Origin: an uncultured Lachnospiraceae bacterium
Lineage (GTDB): Bacteria > Bacillota_A > Clostridia > Lachnospirales > Lachnospiraceae
Length of the DNA: 20,699 nt
Reading direction: 5' to 3'
Assembly: GCA_910577835.1 (NCBI GenBank)
Contig: CAJTOU010000002.1
Coordinates: forward strand, 1 to 20,699
The translations under genes and the position numbers were made by a program. The notes under the pieces were generated by a model. The model searched no databases, was not told the origin of the DNA, and saw nothing but the letters and a program-made list of their open reading frames with translations. Below are positions 1 through 5,487 of the stretch, piece after piece (positions within the stretch are counted from its first letter, which is position 1; each line of letters starts with the position of its first letter).

Positions 1-2
1 AG

Positions 3-59
3 ATAGTAGGTTGCGAGGTCGATGAAGCAGGAAGCCCATTGGCTTTAGACAATGGGTAG
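3..59 (+). CDS. tnpB: 3' end of an IS200/IS605-family tnpB (partial)
   Basis: The frame starting at base 3 is open from the window edge to a TAG at 57-59. It reads IVGCEVDEAGSPLALDNG, which resembles the C-terminal tail seen in many TnpB proteins (the ...DEAGSP... ending). TnpB is the RNA-guided nuclease of IS200/IS605 and IS607 elements, and its 3' end usually overlaps the element's right end, as here. Only 18 codons are in the window, so it cannot be told whether the gene is intact. The call rests on this short tail together with the overlapping hairpin. Confidence 0.6.
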   Translation: MVGCEVDEAGSPLALDNG

Positions 60-64
60 TTCAC
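21..64 (+). mobile_element. Right end of IS200/IS605-type element / 3' scaffold of omegaRNA
   Basis: After GATGAAGCAGGAAG comes a perfect 7-bp stem, CCCATTG (35-41) and CAATGGG (50-56), with an 8-nt loop, and then TAGTTCAC (57-64). This hairpin-plus-TTCAC arrangement is typical of the right end of IS605-group elements in Firmicutes. In such elements the region is also the 3' scaffold of the omegaRNA, and the bases just beyond it serve as the guide. The element boundary would therefore be at about 64, with flanking DNA from 65. The left end lies outside the window, so the exact boundary is inferred. Confidence 0.6.
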
Positions 65-200
65 ATATTTGAGGTTACTGAAATTTTAGCAAAAGACAAC
101 TGAAACCAAACAGAACAGACGTTAAAAGAAATGGAGAAGAAGCTAAAATTTTGACAAAAAACACTGCTGATTCATCCTGGTTATGATGAAGAATTAAACT

Positions 201-244
201 AAAAACCGCGCAGCCTTGTCATTGTACTTGGCTGGCGGTTTTAC
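201..244 (+). terminator. Rho-independent terminator-like hairpin
   Basis: AAAACCGCGCAGCC pairs with GGCTGGCGGTTTT around a loop of about 14 nt, leaving one bulged position, and the 3' arm ends in TTTT. A and T tracts on both sides make it potentially bidirectional. It follows a stretch (about 70-198) that reads as one frame interrupted by two stops and looks like the decayed end of a gene displaced by the neighbouring IS element. No intact gene uses it on the plus strand. Confidence 0.6.
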
Positions 245-340
245 AATTATCTTTCTATTATTTTTTTGCAGGATGTTCTTTGGAATATGGAAAGAATTGT
301 TTTGCCTTATCTGGCTGATAAACAAAAATATATTATTTAG
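233..340 (+). other. Open fragment, possible remnant of a gene's 3' end
   Basis: From about 263 to a TAG at 338-340 the plus strand reads as a plausible protein tail (FLQDVLWNMERIVLPYLADK, then QKYII). There is no start codon with a ribosome site, and the frame runs back into the terminator hairpin. Its stop overlaps the stop of the DUF1877-type gene coming from the other side. I do not recognise the family. It may be debris from an older gene, or chance. Confidence 0.2.
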
Positions 341-828
341 AAATCCACAGTAAAAATCACTTGATAATTTTCTTTTAGCGCATTTTCATAAAAAGCAAAA
401 ATACCCTCACTCCAGCCCAAAGCAAAGTCTAATTCATCATTATCATCTTTATACTGAAAATTTTCATCCTCAATATTCCAAAAATTCTTTTTTATTAATT
501 CCTGTAAATTATTCTGATGAAGATACGCAACAATTTCCTCTATATCACTTCTGGTTTTTAAAGTAATTACATCATCATCTTCATCTACTAAAAATTCCCC
601 GCCAAATATAATATTTGTTGGAATCTCATTTTCATCATTCCATTTTCCGCCGCCCAGACAATATTGGATAGCTTCCCATGCTTTGTTCAATTCGCAGCCA
701 CGAGGAGTATCAAATAACTTTTCTTCAATTTCGTTTAACATATAAGTATACCGTTCCTCCATAGGCATAGAACGGAGTTTTTCTACTTCGCTGTCTTCCA
801 GCGCATAAAGCATAGCTAACCTTGACAT
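337..828 (-). CDS. DUF1877 (YfbM-like) family protein
   Basis: This 163-residue acidic, probably cytoplasmic protein starts MSRLAMLYALEDSEVEKL. The N-terminal 'LYAL-x-EVEKL' helix, the 'LNKAWEAIQYCLGG' segment (about residues 50-63) and the terminal region with 'FYENALKENYQVIFTVDF' fit the DUF1877/YfbM family, whose biochemical role is not known. An upstream in-frame ATG would add ten residues, but AGGAGG lies seven bases before the internal ATG at 828, so that start is preferred. The gene lies 57 bp downstream of a deleted Fic gene on the same strand and could be transcribed from that gene's surviving promoter. Members of this family are often found among toxin-immunity genes, but no function is shown here. 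Confidence 0.7.
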   Translation of the reverse strand: MSRLAMLYALEDSEVEKLRSMPMEERYTYMLNEIEEKLFDTPRGCELNKAWEAIQYCLGGGKWNDENEIPTNIIFGGEFLVDEDDDVITLKTRSDIEEIVAYLHQNNLQELIKKNFWNIEDENFQYKDDNDELDFALGWSEGIFAFYENALKENYQVIFTVDF

Positions 829-885
829 ATAGTTTCCTCCTGTTAATAATGCAGCCATAATAGCTTTCTTTTGTTTTGTAAGAGA

Positions 886-1063
886 TTATTTCAACCGAAT
901 GTAGCAAGTCGATTTTCTGGCTCCCTCGCGTTTCAGTTCGCCGGCATTCACCATTTTTTTCAAAGAACCTTCAATAGAACTGATACTCAAAAAAGGACAC
1001 ATATCCCAGAAAATCAGAATCCCATTTTTGTTTCTTGATAGCTGAGTAATTGAATGTTCTCAT
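886..1063 (-). pseudogene. Fic-family protein, internally deleted remnant
   Basis: Reading down from ATG at 1063 the protein begins MRTFNYSAIKKQKWDSDFLG, the typical N-terminus of a group of Clostridial Fic proteins, which are AMP transferases of the HPFx[D/E]GN[G/K]R family. A few codons later the match passes to a different frame, ending at the stop at 886-888: CPFLSISSIEGSLKKMVNAG followed by ELKREGARKSTCYIRLK. This is the family's winged-helix C-terminus. The whole Fic core, roughly 300 residues with the catalytic loop, is missing. The junction lies near the T-rich run at about 986-991. The protein cannot be active. A normal promoter remains upstream, and a DUF1877-type gene follows on the same strand. 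Confidence 0.75.
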
Positions 1064-1090
1064 TTCCTTAGTTACCGTTCTTTCTCTTAA

Positions 1091-1119
1091 ATAATAGCAG
1101 ATATTAAGGGGAAAATCAA
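1091..1119 (-). promoter_or_regulatory. Sigma-A promoter of the Fic remnant
   Basis: On the minus strand TTGATT (1119-1114), a 17-bp spacer and TATTAT (1096-1091), preceded by TG at the extended -10 position (TGCTATTAT). It lies 28-56 bp upstream of the Fic ATG. It may still transcribe the remnant and the DUF1877-type gene downstream. Confidence 0.6.
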
Positions 1120-1272
1120 TAAAGTAAGTGAATAAAGATAATGACAATCTCAATACTTTGTATTCTAATTATTTAGAAAAATTATACAAGAAGGCTGTTT
1201 CATAATTGACAACAGGAACAGATATTAATGTTATTTTGTCTGTGGTAACTTGTAAAGTAGTGTAAATATAAT

Positions 1273-1713
1273 TTAATCCGTTTTCTGCTGAATAGAATGA
1301 AAATCAGAAATAATATCTTCCAATGTAATATTTTTTAAACTGTCACATAAATCATTCTGGATTTTCTGATAGGAGCAATCCAGTACATTATGAATATTTT
1401 TGCCTATCGGACATAATGGTGAAGGCAACGAGTGAACACCAATCAATTTAGAAATAAAATCCGGCTCTATTGCTTTGCATATGCGGTATATAGTTATTTC
1501 ATTTAACGGACAGTTCAGTGTTGCGCCACCTGTTCCAAATTTAACGGATATTACGCCATCTTTTTTCAATGAACTTATAATATTCCGAATTGTAACAGGA
1601 TTACTTCCAGTGGATAATGATAAAAGATTACTAGTTACTTTTTGATTTTCTCCATATTCATAAATAAAAATAAGGCAATGAATAGCAACGGAACATTTTG
1701 TACTGATTTGCAT
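1273..1713 (-). CDS. Rrf2-family transcriptional regulator
   Basis: This 146-residue protein starts MQISTKCSVAIHCLIFIYEY, the usual Rrf2 opening, and has a winged helix over about residues 1-75 with 'SLSTGSNPVTIRNIISSLKK' as the recognition-helix region. Rrf2 proteins (IscR, NsrR, CymR, YwnA) sense redox state, NO or metabolites. The C-terminal part has cysteines in 'PLCPIG' and 'LDCSYQ', but not the classic three-cysteine Fe-S cluster spacing of IscR, so it looks more like the YwnA-type group. The start at 1713 follows AGGGG at seven bases; the longer upstream frame is less likely. It is divergent from a flavodoxin/ferredoxin gene, and its promoter abuts that gene's promoter with shared palindromes, so autoregulation and control of that gene are likely. 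Confidence 0.88.
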   Translation of the reverse strand: MQISTKCSVAIHCLIFIYEYGENQKVTSNLLSLSTGSNPVTIRNIISSLKKDGVISVKFGTGGATLNCPLNEITIYRICKAIEPDFISKLIGVHSLPSPLCPIGKNIHNVLDCSYQKIQNDLCDSLKNITLEDIISDFHSIQQKTD

Positions 1714-1737
1714 AGTGATTCCCCTTTCCATAAATAC

Positions 1738-1766
1738 ATTGTAACATAAATATATTGAGCTGTAAA
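1738..1766 (-). promoter_or_regulatory. Promoter of the Rrf2 gene
   Basis: On the minus strand TTTACA (1766-1761), a 17-bp spacer and TACAAT (1743-1738), ending about 25 bp before the ATG. Its -35 box is only two bases from the -35 box of the divergent promoter, and a 19-bp palindrome spans both. Confidence 0.65.
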
Positions 1767-1779
1767 TCTTGACATTACA
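1761..1779. promoter_or_regulatory. Putative Rrf2 operator 1 (TGTAA-N9-TTACA)
   Basis: TGTAA (1761-1765) and TTACA (1775-1779) form inverted arms with nine bases between them. The site overlaps both divergent -35 boxes, so a bound dimer would block both promoters. A further TGTAA half-site lies 21 bp (two helical turns) to the left at 1740-1744. Assignment to the Rrf2 protein is inferred from position. Confidence 0.55.
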
Positions 1780-1797
1780 TTTCATACTTGCTATAAT
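1769..1797 (+). promoter_or_regulatory. Consensus sigma-A promoter of the flavodoxin/ferredoxin gene
   Basis: TTGACA (1769-1774), a 17-bp spacer and TATAAT (1792-1797) form a perfect consensus promoter. Transcription would start near 1804, and AGGAGA (1818-1823) is the ribosome site for ATG 1831. A promoter this strong probably needs a repressor, and a palindrome covers the expected start site. Confidence 0.85.
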
Positions 1798-1799
1798 GG

Positions 1800-1818
1800 T
1801 GTAAATTTAAAAATTACA
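1800..1818. promoter_or_regulatory. Putative Rrf2 operator 2 (TGTAA-N9-TTACA)
   Basis: This is a second palindrome with the same arms and spacing: TGTAA (1800-1804), ATTTAAAAA, TTACA (1814-1818). It sits on the predicted transcription start between the -10 box and the ribosome site of the flavodoxin/ferredoxin gene. Its centre is 39 bp from that of operator 1, close to a whole number of helical turns. Confidence 0.55.
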
Positions 1819-1830
1819 GGAGAATTAAAT

Positions 1831-2598
1831 ATGAAGGTTTTACAGATGATTTTTAGCCCGACTGGAGGAACTGAGCAGGTTGCGGATATCATAACAGAAA
1901 AGTGGAGAATGCCTGTCAATAAAATTGATTTATCTAATGCGGAAATTGATTATTCTGCACTTAATCTGGAAAAAGACGATATTGCAGTTATTGCGGTACC
2001 TTCTTATGGCGGCCGTGTACCTGCTTTAGCCACAGAAAGAATTTCAAAAATTCATGGCAACCAGATGCGCTGCATTATTGTCTGTGTATATGGCAATCGC
2101 GCATATGAGGACACTTTGATTGAATTGAATGATATTGCGGAAAAAAGGGGCTTCAAAGTAATTGCTGCCATTGCAGCTATTGCAAAACATTCTATTATGA
2201 ATCAATATGCGTCAGGCAGACCTGATTTTAAAGATAAAGAAGAATTACACAGCTTTGCCGAAAAAATTTTAGAAAAAATCAATCGTGATGTTACAGATAT
2301 TTCTATATCACAAATTCCGGGAAACCGCCCGTATAAAAGAGCTGGCAAAGCCGGATTAGTACCAAAAGCGGATAATAAATGTACGAATTGCGGCCTTTGT
2401 GCCCAAAAATGTCCGGCACAGGCGATAAAGAAAGAAAATGTAAAGGTTACAGACAGTAAAAAATGTATTTCCTGTATGCGGTGTGTCGCGCAATGCCCAC
2501 AATCAGCCCGTAAAGTAAATGGCGCTATGGTTTCGATTGCGGCATTAGCAATAAAAAAGGCATGTTCAATACGAAAAGAAAATGAATTATATATTTAG
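1831..2598 (+). CDS. EFR1-type flavodoxin / 2x[4Fe-4S] ferredoxin fusion protein
   Basis: This 255-residue cytoplasmic electron-transfer protein has an N-terminal flavodoxin-like domain (about 1-160) with an FMN phosphate loop FSPTGGT at 8-14 and the 'PSYGGRVP' loop near 57-64. A bacterial ferredoxin domain follows with two complete clusters: Cys184, 187, 190, 194 and Cys212, 215, 218, 222 (CxxCxxCxxxC twice, typical of [4Fe-4S]). Such proteins are expected to pass electrons between FMN and iron-sulfur clusters; their partners are generally not known. It is divergent from an Rrf2 regulator and has a consensus promoter with two shared palindromes. A strong terminator at 2661 ends the transcript, so it is a single-gene unit. 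Confidence 0.88.
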   Translation: MKVLQMIFSPTGGTEQVADIITEKWRMPVNKIDLSNAEIDYSALNLEKDDIAVIAVPSYGGRVPALATERISKIHGNQMRCIIVCVYGNRAYEDTLIELNDIAEKRGFKVIAAIAAIAKHSIMNQYASGRPDFKDKEELHSFAEKILEKINRDVTDISISQIPGNRPYKRAGKAGLVPKADNKCTNCGLCAQKCPAQAIKKENVKVTDSKKCISCMRCVAQCPQSARKVNGAMVSIAALAIKKACSIRKENELYI

Positions 2599-2660
2599 AA
2601 ATTTATATTGTTAAAATTCTATATTGTCAATATTTTAAAGTCTGATAAGCTGTTCATATC

Positions 2661-2703
2661 GGCTATGCTGCTAAACCTGTAAAGGCAGGAGCATAGCCTT
2701 TTA
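2661..2703 (+). terminator. Terminator of the flavodoxin/ferredoxin gene
   Basis: GGCTATGCT (2661-2669) pairs perfectly with AGCATAGCC (2690-2698), with a short inner CCTG/CAGG stem and a TTTTATT tail. It is 63 bp past the stop codon. A small perfect palindrome, CAACGC-AA-GCGTTG (2713-2726), follows and has no T tract. Confidence 0.85.
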
Positions 2704-2769
2704 TTGAGCAATCAACGCAAGCGTTGGTTACATAATTTAGACAATCAACATAAGTCCAAATTGTAATGG

Positions 2770-3348
2770 TTAATCAAAAATATAATTATCCACATAAGCA
2801 GAAATAAATCGCGGTGAAGTATTTTCCAGCCGGATGTCTTTTTGTTGTATCATTTTTTTAACCTGATTTCTTGACAATCCCAAAACCTCAGCAATTTGTT
2901 TTTCAGGACGAATTTTTAATTCAAAAGAATTGTGTATTTTAAGTATGATTTTCTCTTTTAAATCATCACTTTTTTCTTCTGTTTCACACAATTTCACATA
3001 TTCATAATTTACTCTTTCAAAATCAATATCCGCTTTATTTTTTCTGAATAATTGAATATTTTTACCATATATCTCTGCAAGCTGTTCATCATTATTTAAA
3101 AAACATATATATTCTTCCTTTGCTATGGAGGAAATTCTTTCCCTTTCATAAATCGCAAGATTAAGGGTATGTTTGCATTTCTCACATTGATAAATCAGCC
3201 AGATATCCAGTCTGTTGCCATTCGCATTGACGCGGAATTTTTTTGTGTTTTTAAAATGTGTTTTTCTGCCACATCCCGCGCAGCTTCGAATCACAGAAAA
3301 AGATTCATTTACCGCAATTTCATACTCTATTTTTTTTAAATAGCTCAT
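2770..3348 (-). CDS. DUF1062 family protein
   Basis: This 192-residue protein fits the DUF1062 family in length and motifs. A four-cysteine zinc-ribbon-like module comprises Cys23/Cys26 ('CAGC') and Cys55/Cys58 ('CEKC'), with 'KFRVNANGNRLDIWLIY' between them. A middle region has 'EEYICFLNNDEQLAEIYG', and a C-terminal helix-turn-helix-like segment has 'EKQIAEVLGLSRNQVKKMI'. The family's function is unknown; metal binding and nucleic-acid contact are inferred from the motifs. The first ATG directly touches the AAGGAG ribosome site, so the second ATG (3348), six bases after it, is taken as the start. The upstream leader contains a short ORF and a hairpin. Confidence 0.8.
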   Translation of the reverse strand: MSYLKKIEYEIAVNESFSVIRSCAGCGRKTHFKNTKKFRVNANGNRLDIWLIYQCEKCKHTLNLAIYERERISSIAKEEYICFLNNDEQLAEIYGKNIQLFRKNKADIDFERVNYEYVKLCETEEKSDDLKEKIILKIHNSFELKIRPEKQIAEVLGLSRNQVKKMIQQKDIRLENTSPRFISAYVDNYIFD

Positions 3349-3381
3349 TTGCATCTCCTTTTATTTCTGGTTTGATGCGCA

Positions 3382-3420
3382 GGCTATTACATGAACTTGT
3401 TTATTTTATTTGCAATAGCC
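3382..3420 (-). promoter_or_regulatory. Leader hairpin upstream of the DUF1062 gene
   Basis: On the minus strand GGCTATTGCA (3420-3411) pairs with TGTAATAGCC (3391-3382), ten base pairs with one G-U, around a 19-nt loop. It lies between an 8-codon ORF and the DUF1062 ribosome site. It has no T tract, so it is not a simple terminator; it could be an attenuator element or a chance inverted repeat. Confidence 0.35.
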
Positions 3421-3423
3421 ACG

Positions 3424-3450
3424 CTATGCAAAGTAAACTGGTGTAGTCAT
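3424..3450 (-). CDS. Possible 8-codon leader ORF (MTTPVYFA)
   Basis: ATG at 3450 to TAG at 3424-3426 encodes MTTPVYFA. AAAAGGAG lies ten bases before the ATG, a good ribosome site for such a short frame. It is followed by a 10-bp hairpin and then the DUF1062 gene. It may be a leader peptide, or the truncated start of a lost gene. Confidence 0.3.
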   Translation of the reverse strand: MTTPVYFA

Positions 3451-3630
3451 AAAAATATTTCTCCTTTTTTGAATGATTTGATTTATAGTTTAACAAATAT
3501 CAGAACAAATAAATACCTTAAGTTTTTTTATAAAAAAATATGAGTCGTTCAAGTTGTTATATATTTTCTAGTTTTTCAAATCTTAGTTCATATTTAGAAA
3601 ACTTAAGCGGTGTTGATTTCAAAATGTGTC
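3451..3630. repeat. AT-rich intergenic stretch with a 91-bp inverted-repeat frame
   Basis: No gene is visible here. CTTAAGTTTT (3517-3526) recurs inverted as AAAACTTAAG (3598-3607), and a perfect T7-AT-A7 palindrome lies at 3523-3538. The arms could be the ends of a small degenerate element, but the composition is so AT-rich that chance is possible. Confidence 0.25.
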
Positions 3631-3659
3631 TTGTCGTAATTTGCACAGTATGATATAGT
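3631..3659 (+). promoter_or_regulatory. Promoter of the ADP-ribosylglycohydrolase gene
   Basis: TTGTCG (3631-3636), a 17-bp spacer and TATAGT (3654-3659) with TG in the extended -10 position. The gene's ATG is at 3692 with GGGAGAG as ribosome site. Confidence 0.6.
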
Positions 3660-3691
3660 TAGTAAAGCAAGACAAAAACAGGGAGAGTTTT

Positions 3692-4492
3692 ATGTATGGA
3701 GCTGTATTTGGAGATGTTATTGGTTCAATATACGAACTGCACAATATAAAAACAGAAAAATTTCCGTTATTTTCATCAGAAAGTCATTTCACAGATGATA
3801 CTGTATTATCCGTAGCGGTTGCTGAGAAAATATTAAACGAAAAATACTCTGTATTAAATTCGCGCAAAAGCTATGCCATGTGGCTGAAACAATATTACCG
3901 GAGATATCCAAATGCCGGTTTTGGACAGATGTTTTCAAAATGGGCATTATCAAAAAATTTGTACAAACAGCGCAGTTTTGGAAATGGAGCCGCCATGCGT
4001 GTATCTGCGATTGGATTTTCAAGTGCTTCCATGCAGGAGTTAATAAAAGAAGTGAAAGATTGCTGCTATTATACACATTATCACAGAGAAGCAATTAGAG
4101 GTGCACAGGCAGTTGCCGCTGCTATATTTCTGGCAAAAAGAAATTATGATAAAGAAGAAATCAGAGAGTATTTGACAAAACATTTTTCATGGAAGTTTGA
4201 TTTTACATTAAATGAAATCAGAGATACTTATGTGTTTGACAGCAGAACCTCTTATTCCGTACCGCCGGCTTTGGAGGCATTTTTTGAGTCTGTTTCTTAT
4301 GAGGACGCTATACGAAAGGCTATTTCCATTGGTGGAGACAGTGATACCATAGCATGTATAACAGGAGGCATTGCACAGGCATATTATAAAAGAATACCAG
4401 AGGAGCTTTATTATAATGGTCTTCGATTTTTGGACAGCGGTTTAATAAGAGTTCTGAGAGAATTTGAGGAAATATATAAAATTGAGAGATAA
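3692..4492 (+). CDS. ADP-ribosylglycohydrolase family protein
   Basis: This 266-residue protein of the DraG/ARH fold hydrolyses the bond between ADP-ribose and an amino-acid side chain or other acceptor. Visible metal-site motifs are 'GAVFGDVIGS' (3-12), the TDDT signature (34-37) and 'GGDSDTIACITGG' (214-226), the last containing the paired aspartates that bind Mg2+. Both ends of the fold are present, and the length is near the family norm of about 260-300, so the protein should be active. The gene stands alone with its own promoter and is followed by the ABC-exporter leader. In toxin-immunity clusters such enzymes reverse modification by ADP-ribosyltransferase toxins; its substrate here is unknown. 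Confidence 0.88.
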   Translation: MYGAVFGDVIGSIYELHNIKTEKFPLFSSESHFTDDTVLSVAVAEKILNEKYSVLNSRKSYAMWLKQYYRRYPNAGFGQMFSKWALSKNLYKQRSFGNGAAMRVSAIGFSSASMQELIKEVKDCCYYTHYHREAIRGAQAVAAAIFLAKRNYDKEEIREYLTKHFSWKFDFTLNEIRDTYVFDSRTSYSVPPALEAFFESVSYEDAIRKAISIGGDSDTIACITGGIAQAYYKRIPEELYYNGLRFLDSGLIRVLREFEEIYKIER

Positions 4493-4509
4493 CAAAATTC
4501 TGAATTTTA

Positions 4510-4539
4510 TTGACAAAAGTGTGTGGTAAGAGGTATACT
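4510..4539 (+). promoter_or_regulatory. Promoter upstream of the ABC exporter operon
   Basis: TTGACA (4510-4515), an 18-bp spacer and TATACT (4534-4539). It lies about 160 bp before the ATPase ATG, leaving a long leader with two palindromes. A second TTGACA (4643-4648) with TTTATA 18 bp on (4667-4672) could be a weaker proximal promoter. Confidence 0.6.
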
Positions 4540-4550
4540 TAACTAAGTTA
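4540..4550. promoter_or_regulatory. Operator-like palindrome TAACT-A-AGTTA
   Basis: A perfect 11-bp palindrome directly after the -10 box, at the likely transcription start. It shares its half-site with the larger palindrome at 4593-4610. A GC hairpin (GCGGC 4551-4555 / GCCGC 4572-4576) followed by ATTTATT lies between them and could act as a weak attenuator. Confidence 0.4.
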
Positions 4551-4592
4551 GCGGCTGCTAATATATAGACGGCCGCATTTATTAAAATTATA

Positions 4593-4610
4593 AGTTAGTA
4601 TAAACTAACT
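4593..4610. promoter_or_regulatory. Operator-like palindrome AGTTAGT-ATAA-ACTAACT
   Basis: Perfect 7-bp arms with a 4-bp centre, the size and style of TetR or MarR operators. It lies about 85 bp before the exporter start codon. No TetR/MarR gene is in the window, so the regulator would act from elsewhere. Confidence 0.45.
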
Positions 4611-4695
4611 AATATTAGAAATATGATATTCCGTATTTTTTATTGACAGTAGTTGGAATAGACGAATTTATATAATAGATGAAAGGAATAAAATT

Positions 4696-5412
4696 ATGTC
4701 AGAACAAGAAAGAAAATTTTTGGAGATTGTGAATTTAAAGAAAGGTTTTGGCAGCGGAGAGACCCGTCAGGAGGTCCTTCGGGGAATGAACTTTTCAGTA
4801 GCGAAAGGGGAAATCTGTGTACTCCTTGGACCTTCCGGCTCCGGTAAGTCCACATTGCTCAATATTATCGGCGGTATAGACAGTGCCGATTCGGGATACA
4901 TATCCATAAATGGCGATAAATTGGAGGATATGGGAGAAAAGAAACTGACGCAGTACCGCAGAAAGCATTTGGGATATGTCTTTCAGATGTACAATCTGAT
5001 TGCAAATTTAAATGTGAAGGAAAATATCGAAGTTGGCGCATATTTATCAAATAATCCGCTTGATATTGATGAACTTTTGAATATTCTTGGACTTTATGAG
5101 CACAGATACAAGCTACCGAATCAGCTTTCCGGCGGACAGCAGCAGCGGACGTCCATTGGACGTGCGATTATCAAAAATCCTGATATTTTACTCTGTGATG
5201 AGCCTACGGGCGCATTGGATTACAGCACATCAAAGGAAATATTGAAGCTTATTGAGGACGTAAATAAAAAATACGGAAATACCGTTATTATGGTAACACA
5301 CAATGAGTCGATTAAAAATATGGCCGACCATGTCATTAAGCTTCGCGACGGCTGTATCCGTCATAACGATATCAACGCAAATAAAATTTCCGCAGCAGAT
5401 TTAGAATGGTAA
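4696..5412 (+). CDS. ABC transporter ATP-binding protein (MacB/LolD type)
   Basis: This 238-residue cytoplasmic ATPase energises the adjacent FtsX-like permease. All catalytic motifs are present: Walker A GPSGSGKST (45-53), Q-loop Gln97, signature LSGGQ (144-148), Walker B ILLCDE (164-169), D-loop 'ALD' (173-175) and H-loop His202. The match to the LolD/MacB subclass is strong, including 'GYVFQMYNLI'. AAAGGA lies eight bases before the ATG. The permease start follows the stop by 75 bp, so the two form an operon. Such pairs in Firmicutes often export or remove antimicrobial peptides or other hydrophobic substrates; the substrate here is unknown. Confidence 0.93.
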   Translation: MSEQERKFLEIVNLKKGFGSGETRQEVLRGMNFSVAKGEICVLLGPSGSGKSTLLNIIGGIDSADSGYISINGDKLEDMGEKKLTQYRRKHLGYVFQMYNLIANLNVKENIEVGAYLSNNPLDIDELLNILGLYEHRYKLPNQLSGGQQQRTSIGRAIIKNPDILLCDEPTGALDYSTSKEILKLIEDVNKKYGNTVIMVTHNESIKNMADHVIKLRDGCIRHNDINANKISAADLEW

Positions 5413-5487
5413 GGAGCTTGATAAGAGTAAAAAATTGAAGAAAGTTTTTACAATTTATTTGTGTTTTGGAAAGGAATGGAGAAAAAG

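Noticed and set aside
971..1153. 60-residue minus-strand frame as an independent gene
   Set aside because: Its second half from 1063 is the start of the Fic remnant and the first half is leader and promoter DNA; it is not a separate gene.
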